Positions 26,294 to 35,372 of a stretch of 64,000 nucleotides of DNA are shown one piece after another. The stretch covers positions 62,001 through 126,000 of the forward strand of contig NZ_CP084880.1 in assembly GCF_013402815.2 (NCBI RefSeq), read 5' to 3'. The stretch is from Natrinema halophilum (GTDB lineage: Archaea > Halobacteriota > Halobacteria > Halobacteriales > Natrialbaceae). The stretch's first letter is position 1; each line of letters begins with the position of its first letter. The notes below the pieces were generated by a model. It saw only the letters and a program-made list of their open reading frames with translations, had not been told where the DNA came from and ran no database searches. The translations under genes and the position numbers were made by a program.

Positions 26294-27395
26294 CATTATC
26301 GTTCATTAACGCTATTCCATCAGGAGCTAATCTTGATAGTTGAAGGTGTATCGGCCCTTTCAGCACATTCTTCGTATGTCATTGTCAAACACATCATCCT
26401 GACGAAAATGACTGTAATCGAATTTATTACAATCATATGGGTGTGAGAAATTCCATCAGCAATACTCAGCCCTGCAGAAATTCTTCCGAAGCTTTACGTA
26501 ATTATCGCGCATTCGTCAGTCCAAACATCACTTCCAGCCACTGTTACTGCTAGGCACACCGATTCCACATCCAATATCCACCGCTGAGTTTGACGTTCAC
26601 TGCCGGAGATCTAGTAGGACATAGTCCCAGTGGTCGTCCATGGATCGGCACTTTCAGCACATTCTCTGTATGGCATTGTCAAACACCATATCGTGAGGAA
26701 TACAGCTTGCAGGGTGGTTTGTTACAACTCTATGATTGTAATCAGTTCAGGTGTCAGACGCCAGTCTAGGTGTACTTCTTCCGGACCACCACTGAGTTTG
26801 ACATTCACTATCGCAGCCCATCCGGTGATCGTCCTGGTGTTGAATGTAGAACGTCTTTTCAGCGCATTCTCTGTATGTCATTGTCAAACATTATATCGTG
26901 ACGAATACAGTTGGAGTACAATTTCTTACAACCATATGGTTGTAACTACAACCGTCAACAATCTTCAGCACAGCAAACTTTCTCCTGAAATATTGTGACA
27001 TTTTCGCATATTCAACAGCCTGAACGTCACTGCCAGCCGCTGTTTCTGCCATGTACACTCGATCCAGCATCCTTCGCCCATCACTGAGTTTATCGTTCAC
27101 TACCGCCAGTTCACCAGAAGGTAGTCACTGTTGTTGAAAATATATCGGCTCTTTCAGCTCATATGGCGTATGTCATCATCAAACATCTGATTCCGAGGAA
27201 TGCGATCGAAGAGGGCTTTGTTACAATCATATGATTGTAACAAATTCCGGTATTAATAATCAGATTAACTGAAGTTCTTTCAATTCATACAAAATTTTCG
27301 CATTTTCGACGCCTGAACGTCACTTCCAGCCATTGTTACTACTACCCATACTGATTCTGCATCTACTGCCATCACTCCGTTTGGCATTGACAAAC
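26294..27395. repeat. Array of four degenerate ~290-bp tandem repeats with a palindrome in each unit
   Basis: A 1.1-kb AT-rich region without genes, made of four degenerate units and partial ends. Each has TTTCAGCACATTCTCTGTAT...GTCAAACA at 26358-26391, 26652-26685, 26857-26890 and 27152-27185 (spacing 294, 205 and 295; unit 2 lacks about 88 bp). A 20-bp palindrome follows 69-70 bp later in each: 26427-26446, 26722-26741, 26926-26945 and 27221-27240. The last is a perfect TTACAATCATATGATTGTAA, and the third is TTACAACCATATGGTTGTAA, changed on both sides so that symmetry is kept. A third block, TGAGTTTGACRTTCACT, recurs near 26585, 26793 and 27085. The flanks 26003-26293 and 27396-27597 hold no gene. 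Confidence 0.85.
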
Positions 27396-27597
27396 ACCCT
27401 CATATATGAATTTTATAATTATTTATGATTATACATCATGATATAATTTCCGATAATGAGATGATCGGCCCCTCCAACCGGATCTATGACAGCGGAATGG
27501 TCCGACCGGAAACGATCAGTCGGCAGTGAACTGCTGACCGCTGTTACCGGGTTCGCCTTCCGAAATACCAATATACGCTGAGGTCGTGTCCGATAGT

Positions 27598-28350
27598 ATG
27601 TCGAATTTGGCAATTGACTACGAAGTCGAATCTCGCGTTGGAATCCTCACAATCGATCGTCCGCCGGTCAACGCCATTCGATTAGAGGATGTCGAACGGT
27701 TGGATCAGTTTCTCAATGAACTCCCGAACGAAGACGAACTCGCGCTCGTCATTCGGACCGGTGGGAACATTTTCATGGCCGGCCACGACATCAACGAATT
27801 CCACGAAACAGACGGCTCATCGCCACCAGAGTGGGACCCTTACCGATCATTCGTACAGACGATTTACGAGTTCCCAGTACCGACGATCGCCGCAGTCGAC
27901 GGCCCGGCGGCAGGGATCGGAGCCATCATTTCGAGTCTCTGTGATATCCGAGTTGCGTCGCCCGATGCGACGTTCTCCCTGCCGGAAATAGATGTCGGGA
28001 TAATCGGTGGCCTGGGGCCGCTGCGGAGGGTGCTCCCTGACGGGGTTGTTCGGTGGATGACGTTCACCGGCGAATCAATCTCGGGAGAGCGGGCACACCA
28101 GCTCGGTATGGTAGCGAAAGTAGCACCCGATGCCGAGGGTGAGGCAGTCGAAATGGCAAATACGATCGCATCGAAAAGCCCGTCTGCAGTTCGCAAAGGC
28201 AAGGCACTTGCTATCGAGGAACAGCCGGACTGGCCGATCGAAGATTATCACCGTGAAGTCGAATTCGGCGAACAGCACATGACACACGAGCACACTGTCG
28301 AAGCGATAGCGGCAGTCGTCGAAGATCGCGATCCGGAATTCGACGCATAG
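27598..28350 (+). CDS. Enoyl-CoA hydratase/isomerase family protein
   Basis: A 250-residue crotonase-fold protein that hydrates or isomerises an unsaturated acyl-CoA. Oxyanion-hole segments are FMAGHDINEF (about 60-70) and GPAAGIGAIISSLCDIRVAS (about 103-122), followed by FSLPEIDVGIIGGLG. The residue usually supplying the second Glu is not obvious (GGLGPLRR), so the exact reaction is open. ATG at 27598 is chosen, with GTG at 27586 as an alternative. It is convergent with the CoA ligase gene at 28385. Confidence 0.88.
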   Translation: MSNLAIDYEVESRVGILTIDRPPVNAIRLEDVERLDQFLNELPNEDELALVIRTGGNIFMAGHDINEFHETDGSSPPEWDPYRSFVQTIYEFPVPTIAAVDGPAAGIGAIISSLCDIRVASPDATFSLPEIDVGIIGGLGPLRRVLPDGVVRWMTFTGESISGERAHQLGMVAKVAPDAEGEAVEMANTIASKSPSAVRKGKALAIEEQPDWPIEDYHREVEFGEQHMTHEHTVEAIAAVVEDRDPEFDA

Positions 28351-28384
28351 TACAAGCCTACCTACTGGAACAGTTGCACCAGGA

Positions 28385-30079
28385 TCAGCTATCGAGGAGC
28401 GTGTCGCGAAGTTTGGTTTTTTGAACCTTGCTCGTCTGTGTCGTCGGTATATCGTCGACGAACCAGACGTACTTCGGCACCATGAAGTCCGCTGATCGGT
28501 CCTGCAGGAACGCGCGCAGTTCGTCTTCGGTGAGGAGTCCGTCTTCGGTGAGTTCAACGGCGGCACCGACTTCGTCCTCGCCACCCTCTTCCGCTGGGAC
28601 GGGAAAGACCGCGCTCGTTTCGATCGCATCGTGTTCGTTGAGGAGGTCCTCAATTTGCTGGGAGGAGATGTTTTCGCCTCGAACTCGTATGAAATCCTCT
28701 TTCCGATCGATATAGTAGTAGTTGCCCGATTCATCGCGGGAAACGACATCGCCGGTGTGGAACCACAGATTGCTCGTGTCTTCGATCGTTTTTTCGGGTT
28801 TTCCTAGGTACCGATCGAAGGTGATTCCTGGAATTGTGGATCGAACTGCAAGTTCGCCGCTCTCACCCGGCGGAAGCGTTTCGTCGGTATCGTCGAGAAC
28901 TGTGACATCGTACACGGAACGTGGCTTGCCGAGGTATCCTTCGCCCGGTGTCTCTGTGGTGACTGGAATACCCAGTTCACGCATATTGTCGAGGGCGTCA
29001 TCGATCGGGCGGCCCGTACGGAACCGGTCAGGCGTTCGATCGGCTGCGTCGGGCACACGAATGACCCCCGCTACTGGAAGACCGGACTCGGTCTGACCGA
29101 AACCAGTGCTCACAATGTCGAATCCGAATCGAACTGCAATTTCCTCGTAATTCGACAACAGCGGTTGGAAATGCGCTTTGGTGAGAGTTGTGTGACTGTC
29201 GTCATCCCGTCTGGGTTCGTTCATCAACCAGGGCATCAACGTGGATACGAGCGTGACTCGCGTGGCGCCGAAACGATCGACTCGATCCCAGAATGATGAC
29301 GTACTGAATCGGTTCCACATGACTATCGACGCACCTGCGAACAGGGTGGTGCAGAGATCATTCGACGCGCCACCGATATGATGCAACGGCATCCAATTGT
29401 GTGCGACGTCGTCAGTGTTGATCATTTTCGACCACATTACGTCGTGAAAGGCCACCCAGCGGTGAGAGAGGATAACTCCTTTCGGATATCCGGTCGTTCC
29501 GGACGTATAGATGATCCAGGCAGGATCGTTCCATCTGACGTTCACATCAGGTTCGGCGGCGTCTCCTTCGAGCAGTTCGTCGAATCCGCGATGAGGTTGG
29601 TCTGTCGAGAGTGGTACCGAATCTGCATCAGTCTCGTAAACTATGATTGTCGGGACTGAGTGCAAGTCGTCGAGAATTGCGTTGATACGGCCGATGAATT
29701 GATCCTCGACGATCAACACGTCGGGATCAGTATCGTTGATCTGGTAGGACAGAGCGTCACCCTTGTACTCGTAGTTGACTGGCGCGTAGATGCTTCCGCT
29801 CTTCATGCAACCGAACAGCGTAAGTGCTGTTGCGAGGGAATCCTCCATTACTGTCGCGACCTTATCACCGAGGTTGACCCCCAGTTCGAGAAGCGCGTTA
29901 CCGATTCGGTTGGCCGCATCGTCGACTTCGGCGTAGGTCATTTCACGCTCGTCAGGACCGTAAATCAGGAAGGGATGCTGGCCGATCTGGTCCGCTCGAT
30001 TTCCGAGTGCTTCGCCGAGCGTCAGTTCACGTGCCGGTTTATCGTCAAATTCGAATTGCACATCTAACTCAGAAGCCAT
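28385..30079 (-). CDS. AMP-forming acyl-CoA ligase
   Basis: A 564-residue member of the ANL superfamily that activates a carboxylic acid to its CoA thioester through an acyl-adenylate. The P-loop IIYTSGTTGYPKGV, the adenylate motif GFGQTESGLP, the hinge WFHTGDVVSRDESGNYYYI and RKEDFIRVRGENIS are all present. The A10 Lys lies in TQTSKVQKTKL, where the usual GK reads SK. The ATG at 30079 (MASELDVQFEF) is chosen because the upstream extension is hydrophobic and unlike the family. Enoyl-CoA hydratase genes flank it on both sides. Confidence 0.9.
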   Translation of the reverse strand: MASELDVQFEFDDKPARELTLGEALGNRADQIGQHPFLIYGPDEREMTYAEVDDAANRIGNALLELGVNLGDKVATVMEDSLATALTLFGCMKSGSIYAPVNYEYKGDALSYQINDTDPDVLIVEDQFIGRINAILDDLHSVPTIIVYETDADSVPLSTDQPHRGFDELLEGDAAEPDVNVRWNDPAWIIYTSGTTGYPKGVILSHRWVAFHDVMWSKMINTDDVAHNWMPLHHIGGASNDLCTTLFAGASIVMWNRFSTSSFWDRVDRFGATRVTLVSTLMPWLMNEPRRDDDSHTTLTKAHFQPLLSNYEEIAVRFGFDIVSTGFGQTESGLPVAGVIRVPDAADRTPDRFRTGRPIDDALDNMRELGIPVTTETPGEGYLGKPRSVYDVTVLDDTDETLPPGESGELAVRSTIPGITFDRYLGKPEKTIEDTSNLWFHTGDVVSRDESGNYYYIDRKEDFIRVRGENISSQQIEDLLNEHDAIETSAVFPVPAEEGGEDEVGAAVELTEDGLLTEDELRAFLQDRSADFMVPKYVWFVDDIPTTQTSKVQKTKLRDTLLDS

Positions 30080-30261
30080 GAGACATAAGGAGCAGTTCAA
30101 GAGAATAAAACTTTTCATGGTCACTGCCAGTCTGGGTAGCGTCTGACTGGGAGCCACTCACTGAACGGTCCCCGGAGATGAACTGTGCCAGCTGTCGATC
30201 AGATCAACCGGTGCGGGAGATTGACGGCAGTACGGCTTCGACAAACACGGACGCTGCAAAC

Positions 30262-31053
30262 CTACTGTCCGGCGAAATCCGGATTTCGCTTCTCCAGGAT
30301 CGCTTCGACGCCTTCGCGATGGTCCTCGGTCGTAGCGGCGATAGCCTGAGCATTGGTTTCGCGCTTGAGTGCCGCCCAAATGTCACCCTCGCCACTGGCA
30401 TTGATCAGTTGTTTGGTGAGGCTGTAGGCTGCGGTAGGACCATTTGCCAGCTGATCGATAATCTCACTGCACTCCCTTTCGAACTCGTCTTCAGGATACG
30501 CGTGGTTGACGAGTCCCAGTTGCTCGCCCTCGTCGGCTGTGATCAGATCAGATGTAAAGAGGAGTTCCTTGGCCTTGTGCGGGCCGACTGCTTCGGTCAG
30601 CGTGTGCGATCCTCCCATGTCAACGACCAACCCGACGTTGTTAAACGGCACACCTAGCTTCGCCGATTTTGTCGCGATGATGATGTCACAAGCGAGTGCA
30701 AGGGAGAGACCGGCACCCACCGCGGCACCTTCGACACAGGCTACCGTGGGGATCGGAACCTCGTACAGGCGGCCAATAAGCCGGTGGATGCCTTGCTTGT
30801 GCTCGTCTACGTGATCGATCGGATTCGGATCTTCGATGCCTTCCTTCATGGCGTCGAGATCTCCCCCTGAAGAGAACATCCCGCCAGAACCTTCGACGAC
30901 CAAACATCGAACGTCGTCGCGATCGGTTTGAATTTCGTCGAGGACGTCGTTGAACTCCTCGACGATCGATTCGCTGAGCGGGTTTCGACGGTCCGGTTGA
31001 TTGAGCGTTACAGTCAGGACTTCGTCATCAAAATCAGTTTCGATTGCTGACAT
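30262..31053 (-). CDS. Enoyl-CoA hydratase
   Basis: A 263-residue crotonase-family enzyme with the oxyanion-hole segments GSGGMFSSGGDLDAM (about 57-71) and EGAAVGAGLSLALACDIIIA (about 104-123), then AKLGVPFNNVGLVVDMGGS. The tail VEAILEKRNPDFAG is typical. It acts in the second step of beta-oxidation. It is transcribed leftward like the ligase at 28385 and the F420-type enzyme upstream. ATG at 31053 (MSAIETDFDDE) is chosen over a longer frame. Confidence 0.9.
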   Translation of the reverse strand: MSAIETDFDDEVLTVTLNQPDRRNPLSESIVEEFNDVLDEIQTDRDDVRCLVVEGSGGMFSSGGDLDAMKEGIEDPNPIDHVDEHKQGIHRLIGRLYEVPIPTVACVEGAAVGAGLSLALACDIIIATKSAKLGVPFNNVGLVVDMGGSHTLTEAVGPHKAKELLFTSDLITADEGEQLGLVNHAYPEDEFERECSEIIDQLANGPTAAYSLTKQLINASGEGDIWAALKRETNAQAIAATTEDHREGVEAILEKRNPDFAGQ

Positions 31054-31155
31054 AGTTAGCCAAATCACTGTCGTACATATAGAACTTGTGGTCCGAAATG
31101 GCCAATAACCGCAGTAACTCGGTGCTGAATCCTGTATCTGGTCAGGTCCGTATCA

Positions 31156-32154
31156 TCACCAAGTGGACGGTTCGATAACCTCCAAATGATACGTTTGTGT
31201 GTGTTTGAGCGGTTCATCGGTCGGGAACCAGCAAACAAGTTGACTGATGCCGAGTGCTTCGAGCGTTTCGATCCGCTCGTGACACTGTGCCGGCGTTCCT
31301 GCAACTGCGAACCTGTCCCCCAGATACGAGAGTACCTCGTCCGAGATCTGTTCGTGGGCCTCGGCGTCAGCCTTCCCGTGTTCACTGACATCGTGATTCT
31401 CTGCTATAGACCGGAGTTCCTCACGGAACTCTTCGGGCGCCTCGTCAGCAGAATGCTGGAAGTTATGCGCCGCTAGCGGCTCAATGCTCTGTCTCAGTTC
31501 CTCGAACGCGACGTCTTTCGATTCGGCGACGTACGTCGGAGCAGCGACCACCAGATCGATATCGTCCAGGGATCGACCGGCGTTCGATGCGCCTTCAGCG
31601 ACGTTATCTAGAAACAGATCCTCGATGATTTCCGGATGGGTTCCGCCGCCGAAGATGATACCATCTGCCACTTCACCCGCCATACGCAGCGTAACCGGCC
31701 CTTCGGCTGCAACGTAGACGTCGACGTCCTCGTGGGACTGCTCAAACTGGAAGTGTTGGCCATTGAAGGTCACGTCTCCGCCGTCGAGCAGTGTTTGAAT
31801 CGTCGATATGCCCTCGTGAAGTTCCCCCACACTTGTGGGTGTCTCACCCACAGCGAAGACTGCGCTGTCGCCGGCCGCCACGCCAACGTCGACCCGACCA
31901 GGGCCGTACTCGTCGAGCGACTTGACGGCGCTCGCGGTAACGGACGGATGACGAGTAACGAGATTCGTCATTCCTGGTGCGAATTGGAGATCATCGGTCG
32001 AGCACATGCAGGCAGTCAGGGCGACATAGAGTTCAGCAGACACCTCGTGTGAGTCTGCCATCCACAGCGTGGAATACTCGCTATCTTCGAGGTATTGGGC
32101 GTACTCGATCGTTTCATCGATGTCGAACGGCATGTAGACGCTTCCGAATTCCAT
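31156..32154 (-). CDS. Luciferase-like (LLM class) F420- or flavin-dependent oxidoreductase
   Basis: A 332-residue TIM-barrel protein of the bacterial luciferase/Mer superfamily. It has YSTLWMADSHEVS near the N-terminus, RHPSVTASAVKSLDEYGPGRVDVGVAAGDS in the middle (core TASAVKSLDEYGPGR) and FAVAGTPAQCHERIETLEALG at the C-terminal end (core GTPAQCHERIETL). Haloarchaea make F420, so a Mer-like dehydrogenase using F420 is more likely than an FMN monooxygenase, but both exist in the family. A pair of direct repeats lies upstream of its TATA-like TATCATATAC (about 32173-32183). Confidence 0.85.
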   Translation of the reverse strand: MEFGSVYMPFDIDETIEYAQYLEDSEYSTLWMADSHEVSAELYVALTACMCSTDDLQFAPGMTNLVTRHPSVTASAVKSLDEYGPGRVDVGVAAGDSAVFAVGETPTSVGELHEGISTIQTLLDGGDVTFNGQHFQFEQSHEDVDVYVAAEGPVTLRMAGEVADGIIFGGGTHPEIIEDLFLDNVAEGASNAGRSLDDIDLVVAAPTYVAESKDVAFEELRQSIEPLAAHNFQHSADEAPEEFREELRSIAENHDVSEHGKADAEAHEQISDEVLSYLGDRFAVAGTPAQCHERIETLEALGISQLVCWFPTDEPLKHTQTYHLEVIEPSTW

Positions 32155-32201
32155 AATTGATCAATGATGTTGCACGTATATGATACATGTCCATCCTAAT
32201 A

Positions 32202-32262
32202 TCAGTATTGGACGAACCGATACGGGCGAAATCTCAGTATTGGAGAACCGATACGGGCGAAA
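32202..32262. repeat. Two tandem 29-30-bp direct repeats upstream of the LLM gene
   Basis: TCAGTATTGGA(C)GAACCGATACGGGCGAAA occurs at 32202-32231 and 32234-32262, differing by one base. Both lie about 50-110 nt upstream of the leftward gene's ATG, just outside its TATA box, where an activator would bind. The rest of the 32155-32513 gap holds no gene. Confidence 0.75.
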
Positions 32263-32513
32263 GGAGTGCTGTCAGCTGGACTTTTGACGCCTGAAACAAA
32301 CCATTCTGTCGTCTATTCCTGTTTCTCCCTCGTACATGCCCGGCCGGTAGTCGTATCGCCAGCGGTAGAGAGGTGGGACGACCGCCGGTAGACAGTTCAG
32401 ACTGATGTCCGGCAGTATCGACCGAACACACGACGTCGGTTTGCCTTTCGACCGACGTTATCGATTCAGTTATTCGAATACTGACGAAAACGGTGCCTGC
32501 GAAAGGGGCAGTA

Positions 32514-33704
32514 CTACTGCCTGGTTCCGTCCGCGTTATACTCGTAAAATCCCTCTCCAGCATCAGTACCAGTCTTCCCGTCTGCGACGAGATCAACGAG
32601 CAGATCTGCCGGCTCATACCGGTCTGCGCCAGTCTCTTCATGGAGGGATTCGAGTTTCTCGACGACAACATCCAGCCCGATCTGATCGGCCCGTTCACAG
32701 ATCCCTTCCGGGAATCCAGTTCCGAGTTGCATGCCTGTGTCGATCTCTGACGGTGACGCGACGTCATCCTCGACCAGTTTGCCCGCTTTGTTGATCATCG
32801 TCGCCTCAATTCTGAGCGTGTTTACGTCCACTCCCTGTCCTTCCTCGTAGTCTGCGCCGACACCGTCTTCGTGATCGTAGTACCCTTGACCAGTTTTGAC
32901 GCCGTAGTTCCCGGCCTGATAGGTTTCCTCGAGAGCGGGAGCTATAGGGAGGTTATTCTCATCACGAACGTGGTACGCGACATCTATACCGACGTTGTCG
33001 GCGAGTTCGAACGGACCCATGGGATAGCCTCGTTCGTGCACCATGGCAGCATCCACTTCGCGTATAGTCGCCTCTCCCTCAGAAACCATCCAGGCTGCTT
33101 CGTCCAGGAACGGTCTTAACACGTTGTTGACGACGAAGCCGGGGACGTCTTTGCGAACGTATATCGGCGTTTTGTCGATTGATTCGATGAATTCGTACGC
33201 TGTTTCAGCGACATCGTCGCTCGTTTCGTCTCCGTAGACGACCTCTACGAGGTCCATTATCACTGGTGGATTGAAAAAATGGAGACCGACTGCTCGTTCT
33301 GGCTTCGCTAATGCCTCTGCAATATCCGTTATCGCGAACGAAGACGTGTTCGAGGCGATGATCGTCTCTTCGGCGGTCGCGTCTTCAACGTCGGCGAACG
33401 TGTCCAGTTTGAGCGATAAGTTCTCGGGCACGGCTTCGATAACCAGGTCAGCGTCGGCAACGGCTGCTTCGAGGTCGATGGTCGTATCGAGTCGCGCGAG
33501 TATCTCTGCGGGGGATTCGTCAAGATGGCCGCTAGATTCGAGTTTCTCGAGGCTCTGTTCGATTTCCTCGCGCCCTTCCTGGAGGATGTCTTCGTCGATG
33601 TCCCGTATCGTCACGTCGTAGCCTGCGATGGCAGTTACCTCGGCGATTCCGTGTCCCATGCTCCCAGCACCGAGGACGACGACGTCGCTGATTCTGTCGA
33701 CCAT
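32514..33704 (-). CDS. 3-hydroxyacyl-CoA dehydrogenase
   Basis: A 396-residue NAD-dependent enzyme for the third step of beta-oxidation. The Rossmann motif VVLGAGSMGHGIAE lies at about 8-21. IASNTSSFAI and HFFNPPVIMDLVEVV (catalytic His region) follow, then VRKDVPGFVVNNVL. The C-terminal part has two 3HCDH_C-type repeats, the second starting near 295 (RIEATMINKAGKLVEDDVAS), so it is the longer archaeal form without a hydratase fusion. ATG at 33704 (MVDRISDVVV) is chosen over a start four codons upstream. Confidence 0.92.
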   Translation of the reverse strand: MVDRISDVVVLGAGSMGHGIAEVTAIAGYDVTIRDIDEDILQEGREEIEQSLEKLESSGHLDESPAEILARLDTTIDLEAAVADADLVIEAVPENLSLKLDTFADVEDATAEETIIASNTSSFAITDIAEALAKPERAVGLHFFNPPVIMDLVEVVYGDETSDDVAETAYEFIESIDKTPIYVRKDVPGFVVNNVLRPFLDEAAWMVSEGEATIREVDAAMVHERGYPMGPFELADNVGIDVAYHVRDENNLPIAPALEETYQAGNYGVKTGQGYYDHEDGVGADYEEGQGVDVNTLRIEATMINKAGKLVEDDVASPSEIDTGMQLGTGFPEGICERADQIGLDVVVEKLESLHEETGADRYEPADLLVDLVADGKTGTDAGEGFYEYNADGTRQ

Positions 33705-33873
33705 ATTATCGATCAATCGGAATGCTGGGTCTAAAAACTACTGTTTCCCCACCGAGCGGAGCGATCGCATCTGGATCGGCCATGATTATACCCCAGCACG
33801 CGCTTTCCTGCCGGAGATACCGGACTGGGGCGGAAAATGGAATGGGTGCGACTCGCAACTGGACGAGTGTCCG

Positions 33874-35061
33874 TTACACCTCGCGGGTAGTGTCGAAGTC
33901 CCGACCGAACTGAGACCGGCCGATTTGCGTTGCGGTCATATCGTGTCCCGAGTGCTGCGTGTGGGTGTGCATGTCCCGGAGATATCGGCCGATGGGGAAT
34001 TGCTCGAATTGTGCGGTCGATCCTGCGGTTTCGGCGATCTGGAGGCCGACGTCCATCGCCGTTTTGGCGTTGAACCACTTGGCCTTCATCGCCACTGCTT
34101 CGGCATCATCTTGGGAGATGGACGGATCCTGCCACTTTCGGATGGCGTCATGGAAGAATGCCTCGGCAGCTTTCATCTCGAAGTGAACTTCACCAGTCCG
34201 AAGCTGAACTGACTCGTAGTCAGCTTTGCCTCGATCGTGCATGTATTCGAGGAAAAAGTCGAAGACGCCTTCCATCGAACCTAGGTAATTTGCACAGAAG
34301 GCCGTGTGGTATTTCGCCTGCCAGTGTTCGGAAGCATATTGACCGGGTTCACCCAGCATGTTTTCTTCTGGGATGAACACGTCGTTGAGTTCGATACGGG
34401 GGCTGACTGCGGCTCGCATGCCGAATGGCTGCCACCAGCTAGTGTCTACCTCCACTCCGTCCCAATCATCCTCGACGACGAAGACCGTTACCGAGTCACG
34501 TCCTTCCATCCCCTCCATACTCGCGAATACGAGGTGGAAGTCGGCAATAGATCCGTTCGTCGCGTAGAGTTTCGTTCCCGACATTTCGTACCCACCGTCG
34601 ACCGGCGTTGCGGTCGTGTCGAGTTCGTACTGGTTGGTCATATTGGGTTCCACGGCAACGAATGTACCGTAGTAAGTCCCGTCCAGCATGGGTTCGAGAT
34701 AGCGTTCTATCAGGTCATCGTCTCCGATAGCATCGATGAACCACGCGATGTGATAGTGGAGTTGAAGACAGTGTGCAGTCGAACTGCAACCGCGTGCGAC
34801 TGTTCGGATTGCTTGCAGATACTCGGCAGGGTCACCCAGGTCAGTGTTGCTTCCCCAGCCGCCGTTCTCTTCGCTCACCGCCGCTTTCAACCAGCCGCGC
34901 TCTCCTAACTCATCGAGGTTTTTGACCGGGATCTCGTGGTTATCGTTGTACTCTTTCGACCGCGAGCGGAATTCGTTCTGGGCCAATTCATCTAGTTCCT
35001 GGAACCGATCTTCTTCGAGAAGCTTAGATGGGTTGTTGACAAATTTATTACCAGTACTCAT
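33874..35061 (-). CDS. Acyl-CoA dehydrogenase-fold flavin monooxygenase-like protein, group A copy 1
   Basis: A 395-residue protein with the acyl-CoA dehydrogenase fold and a C-terminal domain of the Acyl-CoA_dh_2 type found in DszC, HsaA and HpaH-C2. Signs are the GCSSTAHCLQLHYH stretch (about 90-103) and the C-terminal RYLRDMHTHTQHSGHD, which replaces the EGTSEI block of true dehydrogenases. Such enzymes use reduced FMN from a separate reductase to hydroxylate rings or oxidise sulfur. It is nearly the same as the protein at 50777-51967 over long stretches, including DNA-level identity near the 3' end, so the two arose by recent duplication. Dehydrogenase activity is not excluded. Confidence 0.85.
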   Translation of the reverse strand: MSTGNKFVNNPSKLLEEDRFQELDELAQNEFRSRSKEYNDNHEIPVKNLDELGERGWLKAAVSEENGGWGSNTDLGDPAEYLQAIRTVARGCSSTAHCLQLHYHIAWFIDAIGDDDLIERYLEPMLDGTYYGTFVAVEPNMTNQYELDTTATPVDGGYEMSGTKLYATNGSIADFHLVFASMEGMEGRDSVTVFVVEDDWDGVEVDTSWWQPFGMRAAVSPRIELNDVFIPEENMLGEPGQYASEHWQAKYHTAFCANYLGSMEGVFDFFLEYMHDRGKADYESVQLRTGEVHFEMKAAEAFFHDAIRKWQDPSISQDDAEAVAMKAKWFNAKTAMDVGLQIAETAGSTAQFEQFPIGRYLRDMHTHTQHSGHDMTATQIGRSQFGRDFDTTREV

Positions 35062-35372
35062 TGTGTTACCAACTTACACGTAGGTTCAAGAGGGAAAGGG
35101 AAATAAAAGTTTTGTCCACGGATAGGTCGTTTTCAGACTAAGATCCAGAGTTGCACGTTCCTGTAGATCGGCTCTTCTGACCGCTCACGATCGGATATGG
35201 AGAGATTGTCACTGATCTCACACAATTCTGGCGTCGTCAACGGACCCCCGATTTTCGTGCCAGGTTGGCTCTCCACACAAATTCCGGAGACGATAATCTG
35301 CGTGTATTGTCCGCGTGCCGCCGTGAATAGGCTCAGAAGGTTTATAAGCAGTATGCTGCTACTCTTCCGTAA
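35062..35372. other. Divergent promoter region
   Basis: A region of 311 bp between a leftward monooxygenase-like gene and the rightward MBL-fold gene. No gene is seen. It contains the TATA box at 35341-35348. Confidence 0.5.
35341..35348 (+). promoter_or_regulatory. TATA box for MBL-fold gene
   Basis: TTTATAAG is centred about 28 nt before the ATG at 35373, which fits a leaderless haloarchaeal transcript and supports that start. Confidence 0.65.

Noticed and set aside
26294-27395. CRISPR array
   Set aside because: Repeat units are about 290 bp, degenerate and tandem rather than short identical repeats with unique spacers, and no cas genes are nearby.
26294-27395. Inactive coding gene or IS in the repeat region
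   Set aside because: No frame shows amino-acid conservation between the four units, and no transposase-like motif or terminal inverted repeats were seen.
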